Shown here: piece after piece, positions 1 to 11,732 of the stretch
Layout: each line of letters opens with the position of its first letter
Position numbering within the stretch: position 1 is the stretch's first letter
Assembly (NCBI GenBank): GCA_018136815.1
Contig: CM030931.1
Location: forward strand, 2,533,801 to 2,597,800
Reading direction: 5' to 3'
DNA: 64,000 nt
Source: Isochrysis galbana
Taxonomy: Eukaryota > Haptophyta > Isochrysidales > Isochrysidaceae
Position numbers and translations under genes: made by a program
The notes under the pieces: model-generated
Database searches by the model: none
What the model was told of the DNA's origin: nothing
What the model saw: only the letters and a program-made list of their open reading frames with translations

Positions 1-3000
1 GCAGACAAGTCCCCGGCACCCGGGGAGACAGCCGCGAGAGGCGAGGCGGAAGAGGAGAATTCTCTCGGGGGAGGATTAGAGAGGGTGAGGGCATGGCGAA
101 ACAATTGTAATGCAGCGACCGGGAAACATAAGTTCTCTGTCGTTCACCGACAAGTGATTTGACAACTCTACGATAGATAGATTTATTTCTCATAAACATA
201 TCATTAAATTATGTTACGAATGGTGCCCCCAGCGCCCTTTCAAACATGCCACACACACTAGAAATCAGGCTCTAGACGCGCACATATGGACTGCCTGCGC
301 GTCGCAATGCGGCGCGCAGACAGTCCATACACATATCTTACGAAAACACACGCGCACTGCCCCCCCAATTCGACCCCTTCGAGCCCTGTAGCCAATCTGC
401 TGACCGGCCGCGCCTGCCGAGAGAGACGCCAACTCTGACTTTTCAGCCAGGGAAGCTTGCTGCGAGGCGGGTGTGGGCTGGGGCGGGGTCAGGTGCTGGG
501 TATGGCACACCCAGGCCAAGGCCGGGCGGGGGGCTCGCGCTGCGCGCGCGCTGCTCGCACCTGGCTTCTGGCGCTCGTCTGCGCGCTGCGAAGGGGGGGG
601 AGTGCGAGAACGACCTGGAGTAGGGCCAAGCAAGAGTTTCCGGCAACTTTTCGAGCAACTTTGGCGTGTTTTAGCGTGCGAGCAACTCCGAGCATCTTTA
701 CCCCTAGAAGAGCAACCTCGAGCAACTTTGAGCAACTTACCGAGCAACTTATACCCCTTATTCCTTATTGCTCAGCTATCGTTAAAGAGCACTCCCGGGG
801 GCGGGAGGGGTGGGGGCCGCGCGGGAGCTTGGGGACGTGGGGAGGGGAATAAGTAGGAAAACGGCGGGGGGCAGGGGGCAGCAGGGGGCGGGCGGCGGTG
901 GGGCAAGTGCGGCACTTGCTCGGCACTGCAAGACTACGTATGTTAAAGAACGAGGCCAAAGAGCTAAAGAAAGATAGAGGGCCAGGTCGATTCGCTCAGC
1001 ACCCCCACCCCTCCTCTCCTGCCGCGCCGACGCGCCGCCGACCGCCGCAGGGAAGAGAGGAGGAAGAGGGAAGAGAGAGGCGCTCCCCCCTCCGGTGCTA
1101 ACGTATCTTCTTGCCCCGTTTAGGTAAAAGAAGATGGGGGCTGCCAGAGCCAGGAGGGAAGGGCCGCGGCTCGCCGCGGCCACTCGCTCGGGCGAGGGAG
1201 ATTAGTGCTCTGGACCCCTAAACTCACGAGTGCCCCCCCCCCCCCCTGCGTTGTTTTACCCGAAAGGGGTTTTCCCCCAGCGTGGCCTCGAGGAGAGCGA
1301 CGCGCTGGGGTGCGCAGGGCCGGTGCATGCACTGGGGGGAGGACAAATACCGAGGGGGGAGGCAATGCCCTCTCCCCCCGGTACCACGCGGACACCTGGC
1401 TCGTCAGGCATGGCGGGAGTCCGGGGCTGAAAAGTTGTGTCCAATTAGCTAGCTAGTGGGGTTGGCTAGGATATAACATTAATAATTTTATTTATTTCAA
1501 GACTTCAAGGCGTGCGGGCAGCGGGCAGGTGCGGGGAGGGGTGTCGTGATAGTACCGGGCTAGTGGCAGTAGTGGTAGTGGTACTAACGCTCAGTTGTTT
1601 TATTATTCTCATTATCCCTTGACGCGTGATTACACGTGATTGTGATTGCGACCGAGCTCCCTGTACCTCGCTAGCTCTAGCTCTAGCTAGTAGATAGCAG
1701 AGCTAGAGTTAGAGTTAGAGTTAGGGCGCCGCTCACGTCATCCGTCATAATCATTCGAGCCCAGACGGCCTTGAGGACGTCCGCATATTGCACGCGCACC
1801 GAGATCGCGAGCGGCCACTCAGTTCTCATATGTGGTCGCGCTCGACACCGCGCGCGCTCGGACGAATGAGGGGACCGCGCCCCTCAGCGCTCCTGGGTTC
1901 GAAGTGGGCAATCTCGGCTGATCTCCACGCCGAGCGACCATGCCATCGGTGGCGGGGGACACTCGAACTGGGTCGTGGGCAATGTAAAGAACACTGCCGG
2001 CGCACAGGTAAGACACGGGTAGGAACCGCAACGGCATTTTCCCCCGGGGGCCGCCGAGGGGCGTCGCAGCGCTGCCCCCCTCCGATATCGCTGCTCGGCG
2101 TGCCCCGACGCCTATGGAAGCAGAGCCATCAGAAGCTGAGTGGTCCGTCGCGCGCGCCTGCGGGGGGGTGGGCCCGCCTTTCATCTGAGCCGCGAGTTTG
2201 CCGGGATGTCGGGATACTCCGCGGGCGTCCCCTCTCGCATGGAGCCGTACGGCGGGGATCCATTGGGGGGAGAGAGAGAGAGTAGGCGGCCGGGAAGGAG
2301 GAGGAGGGGGGGGCTCTGCCCTCCGAGAGACCAAAACAAGAATCAGAAGAAGAAAGGAGGTGGGAAGAAGGAAGGGGGTGGAGGTGGGGACGAGGCCCTC
2401 TCCCCCCTCCCCTCCTCCTTCCTCCCCCCTCGCCCCCCCCCCTCCTCCCCGCGGTCTCTCTCTCCCTCTCTCCCCGGAAAAAGAGAGGTTCGGAGGGGGG
2501 GGGGGGGAAGGGAGGGGACCACGCCATCGTGACGGGTGAGAGAGAGAGAGAGAGAACCTGCTCCTCCTCCTCTCCTCCTCCCCGCCCCTCTCTAGGGGGC
2601 CGGAGCTCTCCCAGCTCGTCCCCGGAGCTCTCGGCCCCCTCCCCCCCCCTTTGCCTTATCTTGCGGCTCTCACAGCTCTTCTCAAGTCCCCCCCCCCCCT
2701 CGCCTCTCTCTCTCTTTCTCCCTCAGAAGACCTCGGCTGTGTTGGGGGAGGAGAGGGGGGGACACACACACACGAAGAAGTCAAAGAAGACGCGCCCGCA
2801 CAGAGACAAGATGGGCGAGGGCTCGTTCTCTCACTCCCTCCCCACCTCCCCTTTCTCTCTCTCCAGCGCCCTCGCTCCTCCTCCCCCTGCCGGTTCAAAA
2901 CAGGCCGCCCCACGTTGCCGAGCAAGCGGGGGGGGCACCCACATTAGATCCGCCCGCATCACAACCCTCTCACACTCGCCTCTCCTCCCTCTCCTCTCCT

Positions 3001-3303
3001 CTCTCTCTCTCTCTCTTTTGGGACAGACAGACAAGCAGGCGAGAGAGAGAGATTGCCAGACAGAAGAGGTAACACTTTCCCCCGCCCCCGCAAATCCCCG
3101 CTCCCGCCCCCCCCCCCCTCCGCCCCCCTCGCCCCCCTCCCCCCCGCTTTCTCTCTCTTCCCTCTACCCTCCCTCTCTACCTACCCTCCCTCTCCGCCCC
3201 CCGCGCCCCCCGCGCCCCCCCCCCCCTCCCCCTCCACTCTCCCTCTCCCCCTCTGCTCGCTCGACTCCACCTCCCTCCACTCCCTCCCCTTCCCTTCCAT
3301 GCG
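1..3303. other. Upstream region without a recognisable gene
   Basis: No reading frame here looks like a conserved protein. The open frames are compositional. The stretch 640-752 holds a cluster of the 9-mer GAGCAACTT. Around 1680-1725 there are CTAGCT runs and imperfect TTAGAG/TTAGGG units. From about 2380 to 3300 the plus strand is almost pure pyrimidine with scattered GA-rich blocks, ending directly at the SNF2 gene start. This last part probably contains that gene's promoter and 5' leader. Confidence 0.6.
640..752 (+). repeat. Cluster of GAGCAACTT-type 9-mers
   Basis: Several near-identical copies of GAGCAACTT or a one-base variant lie within about 110 bases, at irregular spacing. There is no coding explanation that I can see. 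It may be a decayed minisatellite or a cluster of binding sites. Confidence 0.5.
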
Positions 3304-6300
3304 ATGAGCTCGGCGTGGTGCACCATCTGCCGCGGCGACGACGACCTCGAGCTCAAGTGTGCCGGCTGCGCCCGTCGCTTCCACAAGCAGTGCCTCGGGC
3401 TTCCCGTATTTGAGCCTGTGAGCGAGGGCTGGCTCTGCGAAGGGTGTGCCCACCCTCCACAGCTCTCCCACGAGGAGCACGAGCGGAGAGAGGCGTTCCG
3501 GGCCACACAGAAGACTCTCCTCGCCCACCACCGCACGCTCGCCGCCCGAAGAAACGCCACGCTCCTCGCAAAGGAGGAGCTGCTCGCGCCGTTTGTGCCG
3601 CCTGCGAAGCTCCAACACCTGCGCCGCGCTGTGCTGGGCAAGGCGAAGGAAGGCGAGCCGGCGGGTAGGAAGGCACGGAAGGCACCGAATAGCGAGGCCA
3701 AGGAAGCCAAGGCCGCCGCCGATGCCGAGCTCCTTGCGCGCCGTGTGCGCGACACGCAGCCCTCGTACGTGACGGCGACGCTGCGCGACTATCAAGTCTC
3801 CGGTGTCAACTGGATGCTCGACCTTCTCGACTCGGGCGTGGGCGGCATTCTGGGGGATGAAATGGGGTTGGGCAAGACGCTCCAGACGCTCACCTTCCTC
3901 GCATTTCTCAAGAAGGTCCGGGGCCTCACCGGGCCCTCGCTCGTCGTCGCGCCCCTCGCCGTTTACCAGAACTGGGCCAACGAGTGCAAGCGCTTCACGC
4001 CTGACCTGACCTTCTTCAAGCTGCACGGGTCGGGGCACGAGCGCAGTGTGCTGCTCGAGCGTTCAGACGTCGTGTACGCCGAGTACGATGTCTTTGTGAC
4101 CACCTACGAGACGTTCAAGTCGGCAGAGGTCTTCTTCACCGAGGACATTGGCATGTGGAATGTGCTCATCGTCGATGAGGCGCACAACCTCAAGAACGAG
4201 GCCTCCAAGCTGCACGTTGCACTCTCACGCGTGCGTGCCAACTTTCGGCTGCTCCTCACTGGCACGCCCCTCCAAAACAATCTGCACGAACTCTGGGCTC
4301 TGCTGCGCTTCCTCGTCCCCTCCGTTTTCACCAACTCGGAGCAGTTCGACGCAAGCTTCGAGGAGGGCAGTAAACGCATGATCGACGCCGAGCTCATCGG
4401 CAAGGCACGCGACTTGTTGCAGCCCTTCATGCTGCGCCGACTCAAATCCGACGTCGTGAAGCTGCCGCCAAAATACGAGGCCGACGTCGAGTGTCCCATG
4501 AGCGCGTTGCAGAGCAGGTGGTACGCCCGGCTGCTCGATCGCGACCTCGAGTCGCAGTCTCTCTTGTCTGCCTCACAGCTCCAAATGCTTATCACGCAAT
4601 TGCGCAAGGTGTGCAATCACCCGCGCATTCTGATGGCTGGCAGCTCGCGCGCGCGCAGCGCCTCTGGGCTGGCCGGCGCCAGCGCGGGCGGCGCGCCGCG
4701 TGCCGACGACGTAGCGGCGCAGTCGGTGGTCGAGATTCCGTTCGTCGACTTTGAGAACACCGATTACGAGGAAGGCTCCATCTCCGAAGAGGAGCGAACG
4801 AGGCGCATCAAGGAAGCACAGGACGAGCTCCGTGGGCTCTCGGGCGCCTCGCTCGTCGCCGCCTCGGGCAAGCTCGCCGTCCTCGACGCGCTGCTTCAGA
4901 GGCTGAGCGAGTTTGGCTCGAGGGTGCTCATCTTCTCCTCCTTCACCCAGACACTCGACATGCTGCAGGTAAAACGCAGCCGGGCAAGGACACGTTGCCG
5001 CCACCTGTTTGCACGCTTGCCGCTCGCGCTCAATGTGGTGCCCAGCAGCGTAATCCGCGGGATGGGGGGGGGAAGGGGGGGGGGGGCGCCTCCTCACACA
5101 CGCCCGCTCCTCGCACGTGCGTAAGCGCCTGCCGCACCCCGTCTTGCCCCACACGTGCACCCGTGATCTCCTGCTTTCCCCGGTCGCTCTGTGCCCCTGG
5201 CCAATCAGGAGTACCTCGAATGGCGCGGGCTCGGGCGCTTTCTCCGCATGGATGGCTCGACGAATCGCATCCAGCGCGAGCTCGACCTGCGCGAGTTCAA
5301 TAAACCCAACTCGGAATACTTCGCTTACCTCATCTCCACCCGAGCCGGTGGCGTGGGGATCAACTTGGCGACCGCTGATGCTGTCATCCTCTTTGAGCCT
5401 GACTGGAACCCGCAGGTGCCGCACGCGCGCTTCTCTGCGCCCGCGCGCGCACCCTCCCTGGCACTGCTTGGTGCGTAGGGTATCCCCCCCCCCCCCCCCC
5501 CCCCCCCCCCGAGGCGCACCAGCATCTTGGGACCGAACGCTCGTGGGGTGCGTCGCGTTCCCCTCGCCGCGCTGTTTGACTGATCTGAACACCTTGACTG
5601 TAGATCGACCTGCAAGCTACAGACCGAGCGCACCGGCTTGGCCAAACGAAGCCAGTCCGCGTCTTCCGCCTCATGTGCGGCGCAACGGTGGAGCACCGCA
5701 TTCTGCGTCGAGCCAGGCAAAAGGTTGCACTCGGTCAGGCGGTGAACCGTGATGGCGAGATCAGTAATGGCAAGTTCGAGGGCGACGAGCTGCAGCAAGA
5801 AACGGATGGAAGCAACGACGAGAAGCTGGCCAAGTCGGAACTTCTCCAGATGTTGTTGGATTCCGCCAATGACAAGGAAGCGAGGCGCAGCCACGTGGCG
5901 CCGGGTGTCGAGCTTGGCTTTTCGGATGCGCAGATCCTTGCGGTGATCGAGCGTGCCGCCAAGGACTCCAAGCTGCCCATCGACCCGAACGCGCCCCCTC
6001 TCCCATCCTACACCACACCAACAGTGACCGAGGCCCAGTTGAGCCCCTCGATGGACGTGTCGAGCGAAACCTCCCCAGCCGAGAACGTGTCTGGACAAGC
6101 ACCGACGGGTCCTGCGTCGCCCCAGCATAGCGGTGCGACTTCGACGGAAACGAGGGCGACCATGGCGCCCGACGTTTCGGCGACCGAAGACCGCATCGTC
6201 GCTGGCTCACAGCCTACGTCCGGAGATGAGGAGGATGCGCAGTCCAGCAGCAAAGCTGATGAGCAAGGCATGGGTGAGGATGGCATCGACGGGGCTCCTC

Positions 6301-8402
6301 GGCGTCGGCCCTCGTTGGCTGCTCAACGACCTAAGCGCAAGCGCGAGCAGGCTGGCCGGTACGAGCCGCAGATGAACTCCAACATCCGCAAGAAGAGGGC
6401 GCCTCTTCGACATTTCGACGAGTGCTTCTTGTGTACGGAAGGAGGCGAATTACTCGAATGTGGGAAGTGCCCGTGTGTGTATCACCTGAAGTGTGTCGGG
6501 CTGAAGCGCGTCCCAAAGGGCATCTGGGCGTGCCCATGGCATTCATGCATTGAATGCGCCCGCACCGTCTCGACGGCGGGAGGGATGATCTTCCGGTGCA
6601 CTGATTGCCCGACGGCCTACTGCTTTGACTGCTGGCCCCAAGGTTTGGCGCGCGTGGACCCAACGCCAGCATTCGTTGATCCTTTGTTGCGGCGGGGCTT
6701 TGATCCGACCAAGAATGCAACGCTTTTTGTGTGCGGAGAATGCGCGGACGAGAAGGAGAACAAGAAGCGGGAGGCAGAGAAGCTTGAACGAAAACGCGAG
6801 AAAGCCAGGCTCGAGAGGGAGCGGCTTAGGCGGGAGGCCATTGAACGCCAGCGGCAGCGAGAGGATGAGCGAGCCGCCAAGGAGAGGGAGCGTGCAGCGA
6901 AAGAGGCTGATCGTGCAGCGAAAGAGGCTGAGCGTGCGGCGAAAGAGGCCCAACGCGTCGCAAGGGAGAAGGAGCGAGCCGCCAAGCAGACCATCTCGGA
7001 TTGGCAGGTCACGCAGGGAATAGAAGCGGAGATTCGGTCCAGGATGGAGCTAGAAATGGCGCGCAAGGAGGAAGCACGGCGCGAGGCTGCGGCCGCAGAG
7101 GCAAAGCGCAAGGAGGAGGAGGCTGCGAGCCGTGCGCGCGCCCGGGCGGCAGCCCAAAAGCGGCTCGCCGACCTCGAACTCCAGCATCATGCCGAACTGA
7201 ACTGCCTCCGTCAAGAGCAAGCTGCAGACGCTGTCAAGCTCCAAGCCAAGGTGAGGGAAATGCAGCAAGAGCAGATTCACAAGCACATCGAGGCGTTCAA
7301 CTCAATGTGCGAGAGGCACTGGAAGGCGATGCGGGTGCTACAGGTGGCCCTTGCAGGCGACTTGGGCCACGAAGATGCTGGGTCTGCCGCGGCCACACCT
7401 ACCAGAGCCGGCTTCAAGGAGGTGGCCACCGGCACAAGTGCAGGACCCGTCGCGATTACGGGCCCAACAGCACATGCTGCACCCTCATGCGCCTCGGCTG
7501 CAGGAGATGGCAGCCAGCCCACCTTCTCGCAACGTGCTTCCATGGGTCCACCGATGAGCTCTCTCGCGAACGAGCAAGCGATTGTCGGCAACATGATCCA
7601 GCTCTTGGGCGCCCAAGGAATGATGCCGGGTCAATGCCCGTCGGCCGCTCAACCATTGCAAATGACTGCACAATCCAGGATAGCCGGAGCTCTATCGCGG
7701 ACCCCTCACAGGATCGCAACATCGCCGTTCCACGCCAGACATGTCGGCGAGCAGCTGATGCCATTTGCTTCAAGTCACCAACTACAACATCCATCCTGGC
7801 AGCGATGGCAAACCTTGCCACCAATGACGTGGCCGTCGCAGTGTGCGCCACTGGCTCAAGTTCACTCGCAACGCCAGATTTGGCAGCAGCCCTCCTGGAT
7901 GCCACATGAGCAAGCAGCAACTGGTCACATCGCGACGCCCACCCTAGCTGGGGTCCAATGTCCAACCCAGTCAACCCCGCAAGCCCAGCCGTGCCGGGTC
8001 GTAACGGCGCTCCCGCCAGCTGCAAGCTCTCAAGCTGACGCTCAGCCACAAATAGAGAAAACACAGCGTCCCGAACTAGCTCCCGCCTCATCAGTACGGG
8101 AGCCATCTCAATCAACCATTGAGAAGCAACCAGTGTCCTCAAAGCAATCAAAGCCCATGCAAGCAACGATCGCTGGACCGAAGGTACAGCAGGCCACGGG
8201 AGGTGAGGTGCCCCAGGCGAATCCGGCTACGAATTCGACTGCCGTTGCTGCTGAGACGCCGCTGTGCGGACAATGCGGAAAAGACCTCGTTGATTTGAAC
8301 GTGTGCGGACGATGCCGAAGAGTTGCGTACTGCAACGCGCAATGCCAGCATGCTCATTGGCCGATTCATGCACGCCAATGCAAGTCGATGAGTTCACATT
8401 AA
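3304..8402 (+). CDS. SNF2-family chromatin remodeller with PHD fingers and a C-terminal MYND finger
   Basis: Three exons: 3304-4968, 5209-5415 and 5604-8402. Both introns (240 and 188 bases) are GT-AG in phase 0, and the joined frame gives 1,556 residues. The order is: PHD finger (about residues 7-50); Snf2 ATPase lobe with GDEMGLGKT near 184 and a DEAH-type VDEAHN near 290; helicase C lobe spanning both introns, with STRAGGVGINLATAD and then DRAHRLGQ; a second PHD-like Cys/His block near 897-970 (CTEGGELLECGKC); a long Arg/Lys/Glu/Ala coiled coil; a Gln/Pro/Ala-rich tail; and a MYND finger near 1510-1550 (CGQCGKDL, CGRCRRVAYC, HARQC). The ATPase is closest to ISWI/CHD-type enzymes, which slide or space nucleosomes. 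I see no HAND-SANT-SLIDE module or chromodomain. The ATG at 3304 is the first before the PHD and lies in purine-poor leader DNA. Intron 2 contains a C tract of about 28 bases. The second exon and the exon-3 start align residue for residue with the family, so the splice model is strong. Confidence 0.93.
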
Positions 8403-8888
8403 GAGCCTTTTGGTCTTGGTCACGCTTGTGCGATTTTCTAGGCGCGTCTTGTGCTTGCACTGTCTATGTATGCGCGCACCGCTCAAGCGACGCATCCACA
8501 GTGTGGACAAAAAATTGAAGATTCTGGGCTAGTGCCTAAACTCTATACTGGACAAGGTACACACAGTCCCCATACTTCTCCATCGCCAACTAAGTACTCA
8601 GTTCACAACTTGGTTCACATCAACGTATCTTTAAAATGATAGGGTCATGCTAGAGCGCGCGCGCCGCTTCCCCCCTTCTCAGGTCGCGTTCCGTTGAATA
8701 TGGGGCGGACTCGATATGAGCCATCAAAGTTCCACAGTTTACAGTTTTCATTTTCATTTACAAAACAACTTCTTAATTCTTAATGTTCTCGCCACGCGCG
8801 GCCTTGCGTACAGGTATATATAATCGTAGCCACGCCCGCTTACTTTCCTTTCTTTCTTTCCCTTCAACTAACTTTATAGCCAGTTGCC
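8403..8888 (+). other. 3' flank of SNF2 gene and repeat-like leader
   Basis: 8403-8760 holds no gene that I can recognise and probably includes the 3' UTR. From about 8768 to 8880 the sequence shares the segment 'ctcgccacgcgcgg ... gtagccacgcccgctta' with dispersed copies near 31.35 and 31.8 kb, so it is a fragment of the same repeat family (called R2 here). Confidence 0.5.
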
Positions 8889-10347
8889 ATGGAGCGTGCC
8901 GGCGCGCCCCCTTCCTCTCCTTCGGGCCCCCCGCCGAGGGCGGCCCCCAGCCCCCATCCATGGAGCAGTCGCTGCTGGCAAAGCGGTCGCGTCCACCGTC
9001 GGATGCCGACCAGATGTGTACACGACTTGCGTCGCCCCACACGGCCCGTGGCCCTGGCCACAACGACCACAATAGACATGCGGGCCGCTGTTGTTTCATC
9101 GTCAGTCGCCGTCCGAGCCGCGCCTCTCGCCAAGCGATACGAAACAACGCCTCGAGCTCTCGAGCTCCGGGCGGGGGGCGAATCGCACTACCAACCAAGG
9201 CGGCTTGCCTTCATTTGGTCTCCTTTCCCTCAGGGTTTCTTCCCCTCTCCGTGGGGACTCTCACCCTACCATGAGCCCCCCCGCGAGCACCCCGAAGGAG
9301 AGGCCCAGGAGCACCACGTACGCGACGAGAACGGCGTCGCTTTGGCTCGGCATGAGGGCCGCGTCTCCGAAGTGCGTACGTGTGCGCTTCAATTTGATCT
9401 CAAATGCGCACTACATTCGGTGATTCTCAGATTTTGTGTGTTTCGCACAGAAAGGCGCACCTCCAACCACACGTGCAGCGACGATGAAGCTTCCCATCAG
9501 TCTGATCCCAGCAGCAGTGCACGACAAGCCGACGACTTCTGAGGATACCAATCCCAAACGACCAAAGAAGAGTACCAAAGAGAATGAAGACGATGTACGC
9601 GTCATAGTTGAGGAAAAGGCCGTTGAAGACGTTGAAGAAGACGAGGACGAAGAGGAGGAGGACGACGACGAAGAGGAGGAGGACGACGAAGAGGAGGACG
9701 ACGAGGAGGAGGACGACGAGGATGACGAGGACGACGAAGAGGAGGACGACGAAGAGGAGGACGACGACGAGGACGACGAAGAGGACGACGACGAGGACGA
9801 CGACGACGAGGACGACGAGGACGACGAGGAGGACGAGGAGGACGAGGAGGACGAGGAGGACGAGGAGGACGAGGAGGACGAGGAGGACGAGGAGGACGAG
9901 GACGAAAACGAGGAGGACGAAGACGAGGAAGGCGACGAAGAAGACGACAATGAAGACAATGAAGACGACGATGAAAATGACGATGAAGACAATGACGATG
10001 ATGAGGAAGACGCCAGCAAACACATGGAGACCAATGAGGACTATGCAGACAAAGAGGAACAAGAACCTCCGAAAACAGGAGGTGACAACGCCGATGCCAC
10101 CCGCCCCCTACCGCCGCGCCTCCTACTGTCTCGGTCCAGCTTCCCGAACTTTCCAACTGCCCACCCCAAACTGCCCACCCCAGACTGCCCACCCCAGACT
10201 GCCCACCCCAGACTGCCCACCCCAGACTGCCCCACCCCAGACTGCCCACCCCAGACTGCCCACCCCAGACTGCCCACCCCAGACTGCCCACCCCAGACTG
10301 CCCACATACTCACGCCGGCGCGCCGCCACGCTACGCCGCCCTCCTGA
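8889..10347 (+). CDS. Tentative two-exon gene for an acidic D/E-repeat protein
   Basis: A model with exons 8889-9371 and 9451-10347, joined by a 79-base GT-AG intron in phase 0, gives about 459 residues. The first exon has low-complexity Pro/Arg/Ala sequence. The second exon has a short basic NLS-like patch (NPKRPKK) followed by about 130 residues that are nearly all Asp/Glu, then a tail translated from a 14-bp minisatellite. Such acidic tracts occur in nucleolar and histone-binding proteins, but no domain identifies this one. The first ~180 bases share DNA-level similarity with 49.8 kb, including the ATGGAGCG start, so exon 1 may belong to a repeat rather than a host gene. An alternative start is the ATG at 9484 within the second exon. 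The acidic part could also be an expanded GAGGAC microsatellite that happens to be open. Confidence 0.38.
9640..10010 (+). repeat. GAGGAC/GACGAC microsatellite-like acidic tract
   Basis: About 370 bases are built from GAG, GAA, GAC and GAT triplets. They are open in the plus frame (Asp/Glu) and also in the other frames. The regular GAGGAC block at about 9826-9900 is the purest part. Confidence 0.85.
10160..10300 (+). repeat. 14-bp minisatellite (CCCACCCCAGACTG)
   Basis: About ten tandem copies of CCCACCCCAGACTG occur, one with A for G and one with an extra C. Because 14 is not a multiple of three, the unit cycles through all frames and yields a 14-residue period (LPTPDCPPQTAHPR). Confidence 0.95.
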
Positions 10348-10752
10348 CAGCTCCTGTATCCACGCAGCTCCTGTATCCTCCACAGCTCCCTGTATCCTCC
10401 GCGGCTTCCTCCCGTAGCTCCTGTCTCGCGCGCGCGCGTGTGTGAAGTGTGGGTTGGTAGCATCGTAGCATCACATCATAGTCTACACTAACAGGGTGTA
10501 GTGTGTAATAAAGTGTAAAGAGTAATTGTAGTAGTGTGCTTGGCACTGTCCTACGCGCCCTTAGTTAGCCATGGGGCCTTGAACGGCGCGCACCGCGCAC
10601 TGTTGGCCCTCAGCCTCAGCGAGACCCCATTATCAACCTTGTTAATAAGAGACTGAAACCCCAAGTTTGGTTTTTTTTTCGACTGATGTCCCACTTATTG
10701 GGCTCCAAAAAACTTTTGGGCGAGGGCGTTTTTTTGTTGTCCACAATGTAAG
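10348..10752. other. Intergenic, no gene seen
   Basis: Low-complexity DNA with CTCCTGTATCC repeats near 10345-10400 and an alternating CG/TG run near 10430. No conserved frame was recognised. Confidence 0.5.
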
Positions 10753-10995
10753 ATGTGGGTTTACGTTCGCGATTTCTTCGAAGAAGACTACGACGTCTTC
10801 CCATTGGCTAGCCTGTTGGGTGGCCTCGCGTTCTGGTTACTGCTTCCAAGCGCACTCATCGGTATCTTGGAGTTGTCGTGGAAGGGCAACTTGAAGAGGG
10901 CCGGTATTGCGATCGGGGTGCTCTTTGTGCTTTGTATCCTTGTCCTGCTGACGTTATGGAAGACGAAAATTTTCCGTTATGGAAGAACAAGATGA
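10753..10995 (+). CDS. Small two-helix membrane protein, hypothetical
   Basis: An 80-codon frame starts with MWVYVRDFFEEDYDVF. It has two strongly hydrophobic segments, at about residues 18-38 (LASLLGGLAFWLLLPSALIG) and about 48-68 (GIAIGVLFVLCILVLLTLW), followed by a basic end (KTKIFRYGRTR). The charge distribution suits a hairpin in a membrane with basic residues on one side. Its last 17 bases overlap the start of the next ORF in another frame. No family is recognised. It might be an exon of a larger gene with the downstream ankyrin ORF rather than a separate protein. Confidence 0.45.
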   Translation: MWVYVRDFFEEDYDVFPLASLLGGLAFWLLLPSALIGILELSWKGNLKRAGIAIGVLFVLCILVLLTLWKTKIFRYGRTR

Positions 10996-11341
10996 ACCTG
11001 TCCCGGCAGGGGGCTCTGTCGCTGGCGGCGGGGGGGTCTGCTTGAAGGACCAGGCGGTTGCTGACATTGTGCGTACGCCCCTACAGACGTGTAACGAAAC
11101 GAAATTTCCCCTGACTTGTGGTAATGGGTGCACGGACAAGGGGGGCAAGAGGGTCTTCTACACCCCTTTGGCCCAGTGCGCCAAGCTTGGTCACCTCGAG
11201 TGTGCACGTGTCCTCGTCGACTTTGGCGCAAGTGTCAATGAACCGCAAGAGATGGGCGCCTATGATGGCCTGAAGCCCGCCGACCTTGCAAGGCTCAAGG
11301 GGCACGTTGACGTCGAGCGCATGCTTCTGCAAGCCCAGTGA
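10979..11341 (+). CDS. Small ankyrin-repeat protein
   Basis: A 120-codon frame. After a Gly-rich N-terminus and a Cys-containing stretch (CNETKFPLTCGNGC) come two ankyrin-type repeats in its second half: TPLAQCAKLGHLECARVLVD followed by FGASVN, and then LKPADLARLKGHVDVERMLL. Ankyrin repeats are protein-binding modules, and two alone are usually part of a longer array. The start codon overlaps the end of the membrane ORF upstream, so the pair may be joined by splicing that I cannot place with confidence. The polypyrimidine-AG at about 11082 is a possible acceptor. Confidence 0.5.
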   Translation: MEEQDEPVPAGGSVAGGGGVCLKDQAVADIVRTPLQTCNETKFPLTCGNGCTDKGGKRVFYTPLAQCAKLGHLECARVLVDFGASVNEPQEMGAYDGLKPADLARLKGHVDVERMLLQAQ

Positions 11342-11542
11342 ATGCGTCACGACACGCACACGCTTTGCGCCCCGTCGCGACGGGTTCTCCGGAGTTTGTG
11401 AGCTTAAAACCCGTCACGAAACACAAACACCCACAAAAACCCACACATCGCGACAAGTCCTAAAGATCCAGCTATCCGTGAATACAACATTGAAAGACTA
11501 AGGTCGGTAACGTTGGAGATTCAGTGTGTGAGACGGTAAGTT

Positions 11543-11650
11543 GGGGGCAAGTTGCCCCTCCACCCTCGAAAGTGTGGGTGATCCTGTACTTTTATACTAA
11601 AACGAGGGGGCGGTGGTGAAAAAAAACCAGACCTCAGGTTGCACCTTCTT
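11543..11650 (+). repeat. 108-bp direct repeat, copy 1
   Basis: The sequence from GGGGGCAAGTTGCCCCTCC to CTCAGGTTGCACCTTCTT recurs almost unchanged at 11920-12028. A diverged relative of its second half (TTTATAC-CAAAA through CTCAGGTTGCAACTTCT) lies near 16577-16640. It contains a short perfect hairpin, GGGGCAAGTTGCCCC. Confidence 0.9.
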
Positions 11651-11732
11651 GCCTGCCGAGTGTACTCGCGCGCAACACGGGCGGCAAACCAACGCATCAA
11701 TAAAAATGAGACCTCTTGTTTAAAGACGCGAC

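Noticed and set aside
1680-1725. Telomere or interstitial telomeric repeat (TTAGAG/TTAGGG; also CCCTAACCCTAA at 39764)
   Set aside because: Only two or three imperfect units at each place, too few for a telomere.
9436-10347. Reverse-strand Ser- and Pro-rich frames over the acidic tract
   Set aside because: They are mirror translations of the GAG/GAC microsatellite and carry no independent signal.
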